Shown here: positions 37,866-46,791 of the stretch, one piece after another
Numbering within the stretch: position 1 is the stretch's first letter
How the letters are laid out: each line of letters opens with the position of its first letter
Assembly (NCBI RefSeq): GCF_902706295.1
Contig: NZ_CACSJJ010000028.1
Location: forward strand, 1-62,700
DNA: 62,700 nt
Direction: 5' to 3'
From: Arthrobacter sp. 18067
GTDB taxonomy: Bacteria; Actinomycetota; Actinomycetes; Actinomycetales; Micrococcaceae
Notes under the pieces: generated by a model
What the model was told of the DNA's origin: nothing
What the model saw: only the letters and a program-made list of their open reading frames with translations
The model's database searches: none
Position numbers and translations under genes: made by a program

Positions 37866-39786
37866 CCGCCTTTCGCCAGTCCGTTACCTGCAGGGCGAGT
37901 GGTTTGGTGTTGTCCGCAACGGAACCGTGGTGCTCTTGGGGCCGGACACGCCCCACGCCCTGATTGACGCCGTCTGGGAGCTGCTGGCGTCCGCGCCCGA
38001 GGCCCACGAGGTCCTCCATGAGGTGACGGAGGCCTTCGGTGTTTCGCTGAGCCGCATCCCTCCATTCGGGATCATCGATTCCAAAGACGCACTCCGGGTG
38101 TTCCTCCGTGGTGATCTCGAATTGCTGGTCCAGTTGGCATCGGGCCCGGAACAGCTCACTGGTCGTGACGTCACCACCTGGACCGAACGTCGCCTCGCCG
38201 GCGTTACGTCTTACAGCCTCCGCATTGGTGGGAGTTCCGCTCCCGAAGCGCCGGTGGGCACCGTCCCGTTGAGCAGCCTTCCGCTGACCGAGGGGGTGGT
38301 GCTGCTGTCAGTACTCGACGTTGCTCCCATGGGGCTTGGAAGCGACGCCGTTCCGGCGGTCCCTGTCACTGCCGCCATCGTTCCAGAACAGGAGCCTGCA
38401 CCAGCACAGGAGCCTGCACCAGAACAGGAGCCTGCACCAGCACAGGACCCGGCACCCGACCAGGAAGTCCAGCACGCCGCTTCGGACAGGGTTTCCGACG
38501 AAACCATGATCGGCTACACCGAGGCAGACCTCGGGTTGACCATCGCACCCGGCCACTTGGGGCTTGCGGCGGAACTGCCTGCGGTAGATGAACCTGCCGA
38601 TGACGCCGCCGCCGATGAATCCGCTGCGGAAGAAGATCTCTCATCTGGCGAGCTGTCCTTCGCCGAAGAACCGTCCTCGGCAGACGAAGTTGCCCCGGTG
38701 GATCCCGCCTCGCAGGGCGAACCGGACACAGAACGCGTCCCTGTGCAGGAACCCGAGGCGCAGGAAGACTCCGAAGAGTCCGGGGCTCCCGTGCACACCA
38801 GTACCACCGATCCCATGGTCCCCGCGCTGGAAAACACCACCAACTACGACCATTTATGGGACAAGACGGTGATGCGCAACATTGAAGACGCCGCTGTCAG
38901 GGTAGAAGACGAATCCGATGACCACGATGCTCCGGTGTCCAAAGCGCCGGGTGCTCCGGCGCCCGCTGCGCCTGCCCTGGAAACACCGATTCAGGAACCA
39001 CCGGTTCATAAGTCGCCTGCTTCTGAACCAGCAGTGCAGACCCCCGCTGCTGTTCATGGCAGTGGGTTGATTGAGTCCGTGCCGTGGCTGCGCAGCGGCG
39101 CGGCCGCGCCAGTAGCAGCCAGCCTCCAGCCGGCGGTTCCGTCCGGACATGTTGCCGGGCCGGCGCCGCAGATGCCGTCCGGCTGGCCGCCGGCGCCTCC
39201 CCAAACCCCGTCCGTGGATGAGGACTCAGACCACGACGGCCAGACCATCATGAAAAGCAGCCTCCCCAGTAGCGACGAGGAATCTGCCAAAGCTGCCACG
39301 GCATCAGCACAGTCGCCCGCTCCCAACGGGCCGAGCGTTTTGGCAAGGGTGTGCTCCCAAGGGCATGCAAACCCGCCCACGTACCCGCAGTGCTCGGTGT
39401 GCGGCACCGCCCTGGCCGGCGATGCTGAGCAGGTCCCGCGTCCGCGCCTTGGCCGCATGCGCCTCTCTACCGGAGAGCTGATTGATCTTGACCAGTCGTT
39501 GATCATCGGCCGGCAGCCCTCCGTTTCCCGTGTCCAAGGCGGCACCATGCCCAAGTTGGTGCAGGTGGAGAGTCCCGGAGGGGACATTTCCCGCTCCCAC
39601 GTGGAGGTCAGGTTGGAGGGTTGGCACGTCATGCTGTGCGACCTGAAGGCAACCAACGGAACAGTGTTGATCAGGGAAGGCCAGGCACCCCGCCGGCTGG
39701 CCCAAAACGAAATGGCCATCCTGCTGGACGGCGACATCGCCGAACTGGGTGACGATATTTCATTGCGTTTCGAGGAGATTCTTTGA
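37852..39786 (+). CDS. FHA domain protein with repeat-rich acidic linker and zinc finger
   Basis: A 644-aa cytoplasmic protein. The N-terminal ~125 residues (VRYLQGEWFGVVRNGTVVLL onwards) form an uncharacterised domain. The middle ~370 residues are acidic, Ala/Pro/Glu-rich and disordered, with a hexapeptide repeat QEPAPx near residue 180. A treble-clef-like zinc finger (CSQGH then CSVCG) at ~500-520 precedes a C-terminal FHA domain with IIGRQP, ISRSHVEV and KATNGTVL. It probably binds a phosphothreonine on the kinase or the ATPase and acts as a scaffold. AGGAGG nine bases before the ATG supports the start. Overlaps: 14 bases with the phosphatase gene and four with the kinase gene. Confidence 0.85.
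   Translation: MASSNRLSPVRYLQGEWFGVVRNGTVVLLGPDTPHALIDAVWELLASAPEAHEVLHEVTEAFGVSLSRIPPFGIIDSKDALRVFLRGDLELLVQLASGPEQLTGRDVTTWTERRLAGVTSYSLRIGGSSAPEAPVGTVPLSSLPLTEGVVLLSVLDVAPMGLGSDAVPAVPVTAAIVPEQEPAPAQEPAPEQEPAPAQDPAPDQEVQHAASDRVSDETMIGYTEADLGLTIAPGHLGLAAELPAVDEPADDAAADESAAEEDLSSGELSFAEEPSSADEVAPVDPASQGEPDTERVPVQEPEAQEDSEESGAPVHTSTTDPMVPALENTTNYDHLWDKTVMRNIEDAAVRVEDESDDHDAPVSKAPGAPAPAAPALETPIQEPPVHKSPASEPAVQTPAAVHGSGLIESVPWLRSGAAAPVAASLQPAVPSGHVAGPAPQMPSGWPPAPPQTPSVDEDSDHDGQTIMKSSLPSSDEESAKAATASAQSPAPNGPSVLARVCSQGHANPPTYPQCSVCGTALAGDAEQVPRPRLGRMRLSTGELIDLDQSLIIGRQPSVSRVQGGTMPKLVQVESPGGDISRSHVEVRLEGWHVMLCDLKATNGTVLIREGQAPRRLAQNEMAILLDGDIAELGDDISLRFEEIL
38383..38466 (+). repeat. 18-nt in-frame tandem repeat inside the FHA linker
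   Basis: Four 18-nt units of the form CCAGMACAGGAGCCTGCA run head to tail, followed by a partial fifth; units 1-3 differ only at one alternating position and unit 4 at three. They encode the hexapeptide QEPAP(A/E). Length variation among strains is likely. Confidence 0.8.
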
Positions 39787-41501
39787 GTTCCAAGAGGCCC
39801 CCCGCGCCGCCTCCACCCATTCCGGGGTTCCAGTACGTCAGCCTGCTCGGCTCCGGTGGTTTCTCGGACGTGTACCTGTACGAACAAGACAGGCCCCGCC
39901 GTAAAGTAGCCGTCAAGGTGCTGCTCTCAGACCTGAAGACCGAAGGCGCCCGCCGACGCTTCGAGTCCGAGGCCAACCTGATGGCCCAGTTGTCGTCGCA
40001 TCCTTATATCGTGACGATCTTCGAGGCCGAGATCACGGAGAACGGTCACTCCTACCTCGCCATGGAGTACTGCTCCAGGCCAAGCCTCGATGTCCGGTAC
40101 CGCCGTCAGCGCTTCAGCGTGGACGAGGTCCTGGCGGTCGGCATCCAGGTGGCGTCCGCCGTCGAGACCGCACACCGGGCCGGGATCGTCCACCGGGACA
40201 TCAAGCCTGCCAACATTCTTGTCACTGACTACAACCGGCCCGCCCTGACGGACTTTGGTATCTCCGGCACCATCGGCGCGGACACCGAGGACGACGCCGG
40301 CATGTCCATTCCATGGTCGCCGCCTGAGCAATTCCGTGGTGGCGCGGTGGACGGCGTTCCCGTGGACATCTGGGCGCTGGGCGCCACCCTCTACACGCTC
40401 CTGGCCGGCCGTTCTCCGTTCGTTCTGCCAGGACAGGACAATTCCCAGCGCGAACTGATTTCGCGCATCACCAACTCATCCCTTCCCAGGCTTGGCCGCG
40501 CTGACGTGCCCGAGTCGCTGGAACTCGTCCTGGCCACGGCCATGGCGAAGTCTCCGGAGTCCCGTTATTCGTCAGCGCATGCTTTCGCGCTGGCGCTGCA
40601 GCGCATCCAGACAGAGCTGAACCTGTCAGTAACGCCCTTCGAAGTGCTTGAAGAACCCGGTCACGCCGATGAGCATCCGGATGACAACTTCGAGGAAACC
40701 CGGGTCCGGAGCATCGCGGCGATCGACCCCGATGGGTCCGGTACGGCCACTACCGGTTCGGCCCCCACCTTCCCGGCCCGGACGTTTCCCTCCACCGTTC
40801 CGGGCACCACATCGACACCGACGCAGCCCGCCCGGACGACGCAGCCTGCCCAGCCGTCGCAGCCCGCCCCGCCGCTGTTCGACGCGCCGCCCCAAGGACC
40901 GTACTTTGCCCCGGCCGGCCCGGCTCCCGTAGAACAGGACACGGGGGAGTCCACCGTTCTGCGCGGCTGGCAATCCACCACAGCACAGGACGACTCCGGC
41001 GCTACGGTCAGGCGCTCCAATGCTCCCGCCTCGCAGGATTCGCAGGATGGCGCTCCCGCCGACCACAGCAAGCGCAACCTCTGGCTTGCGGCAACGGGGG
41101 CGGCGGTGCTGGTAGTTGCTATTGTGGTTGGCGTGGTCCTGGGTGCGCAGGCGCAGCCCAAGGTGGCCCCGACGGAGACGTCCAGCAAGCCGCCGGCCGA
41201 CGCTTTGAGCGACGGCAGCGTTCCCGATGTGCAGGGGCTCCACCCTGAGGTAGAGTCCGGCGGTGGCGGTCCAGCGCTTATCTTTTTCCGGTGGGACTAC
41301 GTAGAGCTCAAGCCAGGTGACACTTTCAAATGGCGCACCAAGTCTGCAAAGTCCGAGGGCCCTTATGAGTCGACGCTTGCCAGTTATGCGCTGCTTTCCG
41401 GCACCTCGGAGAGGCCGGTTTGTGTGCAGGTCATCATCGTGCGCGCCGACGGCTCCGCGTCACCGGGCGGGCCGGATTCCATCGCCTGCTTGGACGAGTA
41501 G
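39783..41501 (+). CDS. Transmembrane Ser/Thr protein kinase (Hanks type), no PASTA domains
   Basis: A 572-aa kinase. The catalytic domain covers residues ~15-275: glycine loop LGSGGFSDV (22-30), Lys45, the HRD motif at 137-139 in VHRDIKPANILV, DFG at 157-159, and SPPEQF in place of the APE motif. An unstructured Pro/Thr/Ser-rich stretch (~300-435) with many possible phosphorylation sites leads to one membrane helix (~440-462), then a ~110-residue extracytoplasmic domain with two cysteines. It lacks the PASTA repeats of PknB, so it senses something else. The start is TTG, overlapping the upstream TGA (TTGA). Surrounded by FHA and PP2C genes, it is the evident writer of this locus. Confidence 0.92.
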   Translation: MSSKRPPAPPPPIPGFQYVSLLGSGGFSDVYLYEQDRPRRKVAVKVLLSDLKTEGARRRFESEANLMAQLSSHPYIVTIFEAEITENGHSYLAMEYCSRPSLDVRYRRQRFSVDEVLAVGIQVASAVETAHRAGIVHRDIKPANILVTDYNRPALTDFGISGTIGADTEDDAGMSIPWSPPEQFRGGAVDGVPVDIWALGATLYTLLAGRSPFVLPGQDNSQRELISRITNSSLPRLGRADVPESLELVLATAMAKSPESRYSSAHAFALALQRIQTELNLSVTPFEVLEEPGHADEHPDDNFEETRVRSIAAIDPDGSGTATTGSAPTFPARTFPSTVPGTTSTPTQPARTTQPAQPSQPAPPLFDAPPQGPYFAPAGPAPVEQDTGESTVLRGWQSTTAQDDSGATVRRSNAPASQDSQDGAPADHSKRNLWLAATGAAVLVVAIVVGVVLGAQAQPKVAPTETSSKPPADALSDGSVPDVQGLHPEVESGGGGPALIFFRWDYVELKPGDTFKWRTKSAKSEGPYESTLASYALLSGTSERPVCVQVIIVRADGSASPGGPDSIACLDE

Positions 41502-41547
41502 TGGGTCACATGCGATTTACTTACCGCCGACCAAGGAGGCACAGATC

Positions 41548-42252
41548 ATGGGGGATCTAGCAATAGATTTCTGTGGGGAATGGTACGAACCATCCGACGA
41601 GGACATCTTCGACATTGGCCGTGAAGGTGACTTGGAGGTGGACGACAACCCATACCTGCACCGACGCTTCCTGCAGATTGCCCGCTACGACGGAATGTGG
41701 TGGCTCAGCAACGTGGGCAGCATGCTGTCGGCCACCATTGCGGACGGTTCCGGCGGGATGCAGGCCTGGCTTGCGCCCGGTGCGCGGATCCCGCTGGTGT
41801 TCAGCCATACCAACGTCATTTTCACTGCCGGTCCCACTACCTACGAGTTCGCTGTCCATTTGAAGACTCCCTCCTTCAGGCATGAGGCCCGCGACGAGGA
41901 CCAAGCGGGGGACACCACCATCGGCCCCGTGGTGTTCACCGACTCGCAGAAGGCGCTCATCGTTGCCTTGGCTGAACCCATGCTGCGACGCGAAGGAACG
42001 GGCTTCAGCGCCATTCCATCCTCTGCGGAGGCTGCGAAGCGGCTCGGCTGGGCGTTGACGCGCTTCAACCGCAAGCTGGACAACGTGTGCGACAAACTGG
42101 ACCGCGTCGGCGTCGTTGGGCTGCGAGGTGGTGCAGGGAAACTCGCCACGAATCGCCGCGCGCGCTTGGTGGAGCATGCCGTGACATCGCACCTGGTGAC
42201 CCCGGCAGACCTGCACCTCCTTGAAAAAATGACTGGAGTCGACGAAGGATGA
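41548..42252 (+). CDS. FHA-like plus winged-helix protein upstream of the EccC-like ATPase
   Basis: A 234-aa soluble protein. Residues ~15-110 look like a divergent FHA domain: FDIGREGDLEVDDNPYLHRR matches an FHA start (IGR, then an N/H/R turn), followed by WWLSNVGSML. Residues ~135-225 form a helical region resembling a winged helix, beginning FTDSQKALIVALAEPMLR and containing KRLGWALTRFNRKLDNVCDKL. The first two FHA motifs are recognisable but the NG turn is not, so phosphothreonine binding is uncertain. AGGAGG lies seven bases before the ATG, which fixes the start; the frame extends upstream into the kinase gene without meaning. It overlaps the ATPase gene by four bases (ATGA). Function unknown. 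Confidence 0.75.
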   Translation: MGDLAIDFCGEWYEPSDEDIFDIGREGDLEVDDNPYLHRRFLQIARYDGMWWLSNVGSMLSATIADGSGGMQAWLAPGARIPLVFSHTNVIFTAGPTTYEFAVHLKTPSFRHEARDEDQAGDTTIGPVVFTDSQKALIVALAEPMLRREGTGFSAIPSSAEAAKRLGWALTRFNRKLDNVCDKLDRVGVVGLRGGAGKLATNRRARLVEHAVTSHLVTPADLHLLEKMTGVDEG

Positions 42253-45200
42253 AGTTTCGCCTGACCTTGCGGCGTGACCCTGCGGAAGCAAAGGACCTCG
42301 CCGTGACGGTGGATGGTCGTGCCACCGTTGCTGACATCGCCACGGAACTCTGGGCCGCTGACCCCGTACGCAAGGGGACCGAACCGCCGTCGAACCTGTC
42401 CATCAGCGTGGACGAAGCGTTCGTTGGCGGAGGCCTGTCCGGACATGTCCTGCGGCCCACCGACAACCTGCTCGAGTCCGGGCTGCGGCCCGGTTCCAAG
42501 GTTTCGCTCGCGCAGGTGAGCGAACAGTTCGCCTCGAACGGCCACGCCGCCGGCACCAACAGGGGACCGGCCGCGGCGACGTTGCGCGTAATGTCAGGGC
42601 CCGACGTCGGACGCGAATTTTCGCTGCCTTTCGGCACCAGTTACATCGGCCGGGACAGGGACGCCGACATCCGGCTGTCCGACCCGCTGACGTCCAAGCG
42701 CCATGCGCGCGTGACGGTGGGCGAAACCGTGGAGATCGTGGATACGAACTCCGCCAACGGCCTCCTGATGGACGGCCTGCCCGTCACGCGGGCAACGCTG
42801 CAATCCTCGGACACGGTGACCCTGGGCGATACCACTGTGGGAGTGGTTGCCTTGTCGCGGAACCACTCCGGCGGCCCGTCGTCGCCGTTGGTGGACTTCA
42901 ACCGTTCGCCACGCGTGCTGCCGAGGTTCGAGTCTCCCAAACGGGTGCCGCCGGCCGGTCCCAAGCGACCTGAGCACCAGCCGTTCCCGTACATCATGCT
43001 GGTGGCGCCGCTGCTGATGGGCGGCGTGCTCTTCGCCGTGACCCAAAACCTGCTCTCCGTCCTCTTCATGGCCATGATGCCGCTGTTCATTGTGGGCCAT
43101 TATGTGGACCACAAGATGCAGAGCAAGCGCCAGGCGAAGGAAGGCCACAAGCAGTTCAAAGCTTCCATGCTGGCGTTCCGCGAGGACATTGACCGGCAGC
43201 AGAACATCGAGCGGGCCGTCAGGCTCCAGGAAGCACCTTCGGTGAGCGACACCGTGGACGCGATCTACAAGCTTGGCCCGCTCCTGTGGACCAACCGTCC
43301 CGAGCACCAGCACTTCCTGGGTGTCCGGTTCGGGTTGGGCTCCGCACCGTCGCGGATCCCCTTCGACGAGCCTGGCGCCAACGAGACCGAACCCCAATAC
43401 ATGAGGGAAATCCAGGACTGCCTGCGGGAGGTACGCGTCATTGGCGGCGTACCGATCGTGTCGCAGTTGCGGACCTCGGGTTCGTTCGGCGTGGCAGGGG
43501 ACCGCAATGTGGTGGACGACGTCGCCAGGGGCATGGTGCTCCAGTTGGTAGGCCTCCACTCGCCGGCCGAGGTTGTCCTGACATCGTTGACCTCTGCCCG
43601 TTCCCGCGAACGCTGGGACTGGTTGCAGTGGCTCCCGCACGTCGGTTCAGGCCACAGTCCACTGTCCGGCGACCACCTCGCCGCGGGCCCCGGAGCCGGT
43701 GCCGCGTTGCTGTCCCGCCTCGAAAACCTCGTGGAAGAGCGCGAATCCATGGCGAAGGAACCGGGCCCGCAGCCGCGGCCCGGGCTCAAGGACGAGCACG
43801 AAGAAATCCCCGGCCCTGTGGTTCCAGCTGTCCTGGTGATCGTTGAAGACGATGCTCCTGTGGACCGCGGACGCCTCACGCGCCTGGTGGAACGCGGACC
43901 CGACTACGGGGTTCACGTTATGTGGGTGGCCGCCAACGTTCAGTCCCTCCCGGCGGCCTGCCGCGACTTCCTTTCCGTCGACGGCGACCACGGCACCACC
44001 ACCGGTCAGGTCCGACTGGGCCGCCACACCTACCCGGTGAGCTGCGAAAGCCTCGATGCGGACCTTGCCACGCAACTGGCTCGCATGATGTCGCCGCTGG
44101 TGGACGTCGGAAACCCGCTCGACGACGACTCCGACCTCCCGCGGGCCGTCTCCTATGCCACGTTGATCGGCAAGGAGTTGATGGACAACCCGCAGGCTGT
44201 GGCCGAGCGCTGGCAGGAGAACAACTCCGTCCACGCCACAGCAGTACCCAACCGCAAGGACAGCGGCAGCCTCCGTGCCTTGGTGGGTTGCAAGGGCGTG
44301 GAGCCGTTCTACCTGGATCTGAAGAACGAAGGACCGCACGCGTTGGTGGGCGGAACCACTGGTGCCGGCAAGTCCGAGTTCCTCCAGTCCTGGGTGATGG
44401 GCATGGCCGCGGCGTACAGCCCGGACCGGGTCAGCTTCCTGTTCGTGGACTACAAGGGCGGCGCGGCGTTCGCTGACTGCCTGCACCTGCCGCACACCGT
44501 GGGCTTGGTGACGGACTTGTCCCCGCACCTGGTCCGCCGGGCACTGACCTCACTGCGCGCAGAACTCCACTACCGTGAACGGCTCCTGAACCGTAAAAAG
44601 GCCAAAGACCTGCTGGCGCTCCAGCGTGAAGCCGATCCTGAGGCGCCGCCCTACCTGATCATCATCGTGGACGAATTTGCGGCCTTGGCTACCGAGGTTC
44701 CCGAGTTCGTCGACGGCGTGGTGGACGTCGCCGCCCGAGGCCGATCGCTGGGCCTGCACCTGATCCTGGCCACCCAGCGCCCCGCCGGTGTCATCAAGGA
44801 CAACCTGCGCGCCAACACCAACCTCCGCGTCGCGCTCCGGATGGCCGATGAAGTGGACGCAACCGACATCCTGGGAGTTCCCACCGCAGCCTACTTTGAC
44901 CCCTCCATTCCGGGCCGTGGCGCGGCGAAGACCGGCCCCGGGCGCATTCAGGGGTTCCAGACCGGATACGCCGGTGGCTGGACCACTGATAAGCCACAGC
45001 GCCCCCGGATCGACATCGTGGAGATGGCCTTCGGCTCCGGCCCCACCTGGGAACCGCCGCTGGTGGCCCAGGTGGAGGAAGAGCCGGCGGGACCGAACGA
45101 CATTGCTCGGATGACCGGAAACATCATTCGCGCCGCCGATGTCCTCTCCATCGAGCCTCCCCGGAAGCCGTGGCTCAATGAGCTCGCGACGACGTACGAC

Positions 45201-46703
45201 TTCTCCAAGCTCCCCAACCCGCGGACGGACGAGCGACTCCTGCTGGGTGTCGCCGACGATCCCGCGCACCAGGACCAGCCCACCGTGTTCTATGAACCGG
45301 ACAAGGACGGCAACATGGCCGTTTACGGTACGGGTGGATCCGGGAAGTCGGCGGCGTTGCGCAGCATCGCCATCGCCGCGGCGGTCACGCCCCGCGGTGG
45401 TCCCGTGCACGTCTATGGCATCGACTGCGGTTCATCAGGCCTGAAAATGCTGGACGGCCTTCCGCACGTTGGCGAAATCATCAACGGCGACGACGTGGAA
45501 CGCGTGGGCCGCCTGCTGCGCTGGCTCAAGGAAGTAGCCGACGACCGGGCAGCCCGGTTCGCGGAGGTACGTGCCTCCACGATCGTCGAATACCGGCAAC
45601 TGGCCAACCGGCCGGACGAGAAGCGGATCTTCATCCTGGTGGACGGCATGTCCTCCTTCCGGGAAGGGTACGAGTACAGCAAGCTGTCCGCGCTGTGGGA
45701 TATCTTCCTGACCCTGGCCACGGACGGCCGTCCCCTGGGCATCCACCTGGTAGTGAGCGGTGACCGCACCAACTCCGTTCCGGCGTCGCTCCTTGCTTCG
45801 ATCCAGAAGCGGTTGGTCCTGCGCCTCAGCTCCGAAGACGACTACATGACCCTCGACGTCCCCAAAGATGTCCTCAACGCCGCTTCGCCTCCCGGGCGCG
45901 GTTTGCTGGATGGTCTCGAAGTCCAGTTGGCCGTGCTGGGCGGCAACTCGAACCTTGCCCTGCAGGCACGCGAAGTGGCCAAGCTCAGCCAGGCGATGCT
46001 CAGGCAGGGACTCGAGCAGGCACCGCAGATCCAGCGGCTTCCGGAACTGGTGGACCTGGACATCCTGCCCGCCGGCGCTCCGGACAACCCCGTCATTGGT
46101 GTCGACGACGAGACGCTGGGTTCGGCGGCCATCGCCGCCAAGGGGTCCCTCCTCCTGGCCGGCCCTCCGGGTGCCGGACGCACGGTCGCCTTGGTGACAC
46201 TGGCTTACGCCCTGCGGCGCTCCAACCCGCGGACGGACCTCATCTACATCGGCTCGCGGCGCTCAGCGGTTGCCTCCCTGAACATCTGGAGCCGCTCGCT
46301 CGTGGGGCCGGACGAGGTCTCGGACGTCGTGGACGACCTGATCGACAAGGCCTCGGACAACCCTGGCAGCATGGCCATCTTCATCGAGGGCCTGACGGAG
46401 TTCACGGACACGCTGGCAGAATCCGGTGTCGGGCGCCTCGTCACGGCGGCCATCAAGGCCGACCAGTGGGTTGTGGGCGAGTCCGAAACGTCCACGTGGT
46501 CCCAGGCATGGTCCCTGGCGCAGCCGTTCAAATCCGGACGCCGCGGACTGCTGCTCAACCCTGGAGACGTGGAGGGCGACAGCCTCCTCAACACCTCCTT
46601 GGGCCGCATCAGCACAGACTTCATTCCGGGTCGCGGATACATCGTGGGACGTGGAAAGGTACGCAAGCTGCAGATCGCGATGCCACCGGAAAACCGAAGC
46701 TAG
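42249..46703 (+). CDS. FtsK/SpoIIIE-family ATPase of EccC/EssC (type VII secretion) type
   Basis: A 1,484-aa membrane ATPase like the motor of type VII secretion. Residues 1-95 are a small N-terminal domain (ubiquitin-like or degenerate FHA). Residues ~110-200 are an FHA domain with YIGRDRDADIRL, SKRHARV and NSANGLL. Two helices follow at ~245-288. Three ATPase domains come next: Walker A GGTTGAGKSE with Lys708 and Walker B LIIIVDEF; GTGGSGKS with Lys1033 and IFILVDGM; and GPPGAGRT, where Arg1311 replaces the lysine. The FHA-two helices-three ATPases order is that of Firmicutes EssC. It is the last large gene of the kinase/FHA operon. No EccB, EccD, EccE, mycosin or WXG100 gene is in the window. 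An export role is inference from the family; DNA transport is the alternative for FtsK relatives but fits the architecture less well. Confidence 0.88.
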   Translation: MKFRLTLRRDPAEAKDLAVTVDGRATVADIATELWAADPVRKGTEPPSNLSISVDEAFVGGGLSGHVLRPTDNLLESGLRPGSKVSLAQVSEQFASNGHAAGTNRGPAAATLRVMSGPDVGREFSLPFGTSYIGRDRDADIRLSDPLTSKRHARVTVGETVEIVDTNSANGLLMDGLPVTRATLQSSDTVTLGDTTVGVVALSRNHSGGPSSPLVDFNRSPRVLPRFESPKRVPPAGPKRPEHQPFPYIMLVAPLLMGGVLFAVTQNLLSVLFMAMMPLFIVGHYVDHKMQSKRQAKEGHKQFKASMLAFREDIDRQQNIERAVRLQEAPSVSDTVDAIYKLGPLLWTNRPEHQHFLGVRFGLGSAPSRIPFDEPGANETEPQYMREIQDCLREVRVIGGVPIVSQLRTSGSFGVAGDRNVVDDVARGMVLQLVGLHSPAEVVLTSLTSARSRERWDWLQWLPHVGSGHSPLSGDHLAAGPGAGAALLSRLENLVEERESMAKEPGPQPRPGLKDEHEEIPGPVVPAVLVIVEDDAPVDRGRLTRLVERGPDYGVHVMWVAANVQSLPAACRDFLSVDGDHGTTTGQVRLGRHTYPVSCESLDADLATQLARMMSPLVDVGNPLDDDSDLPRAVSYATLIGKELMDNPQAVAERWQENNSVHATAVPNRKDSGSLRALVGCKGVEPFYLDLKNEGPHALVGGTTGAGKSEFLQSWVMGMAAAYSPDRVSFLFVDYKGGAAFADCLHLPHTVGLVTDLSPHLVRRALTSLRAELHYRERLLNRKKAKDLLALQREADPEAPPYLIIIVDEFAALATEVPEFVDGVVDVAARGRSLGLHLILATQRPAGVIKDNLRANTNLRVALRMADEVDATDILGVPTAAYFDPSIPGRGAAKTGPGRIQGFQTGYAGGWTTDKPQRPRIDIVEMAFGSGPTWEPPLVAQVEEEPAGPNDIARMTGNIIRAADVLSIEPPRKPWLNELATTYDFSKLPNPRTDERLLLGVADDPAHQDQPTVFYEPDKDGNMAVYGTGGSGKSAALRSIAIAAAVTPRGGPVHVYGIDCGSSGLKMLDGLPHVGEIINGDDVERVGRLLRWLKEVADDRAARFAEVRASTIVEYRQLANRPDEKRIFILVDGMSSFREGYEYSKLSALWDIFLTLATDGRPLGIHLVVSGDRTNSVPASLLASIQKRLVLRLSSEDDYMTLDVPKDVLNAASPPGRGLLDGLEVQLAVLGGNSNLALQAREVAKLSQAMLRQGLEQAPQIQRLPELVDLDILPAGAPDNPVIGVDDETLGSAAIAAKGSLLLAGPPGAGRTVALVTLAYALRRSNPRTDLIYIGSRRSAVASLNIWSRSLVGPDEVSDVVDDLIDKASDNPGSMAIFIEGLTEFTDTLAESGVGRLVTAAIKADQWVVGESETSTWSQAWSLAQPFKSGRRGLLLNPGDVEGDSLLNTSLGRISTDFIPGRGYIVGRGKVRKLQIAMPPENRS

Positions 46704-46791
46704 GATTTGCGGCGGCGCGGGGGGATATAGGAGGATTTCTCGAAACACCCCCAAACCGGGACGCCCCAACGCCCCAACTGAGGTTACCTTC

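Noticed and set aside
41317..41547. Extended start of the FHA-like/winged-helix protein inside the kinase gene
   Set aside because: AGGAGG sits seven bases before the ATG at 41548, and the upstream residues are an out-of-frame reading of the kinase.
42249..46703. Chromosome-partitioning FtsK
   Set aside because: No gamma domain and no four-helix N-terminus; the FHA domain, two helices and three ATPase modules fit the EssC/EccC group.
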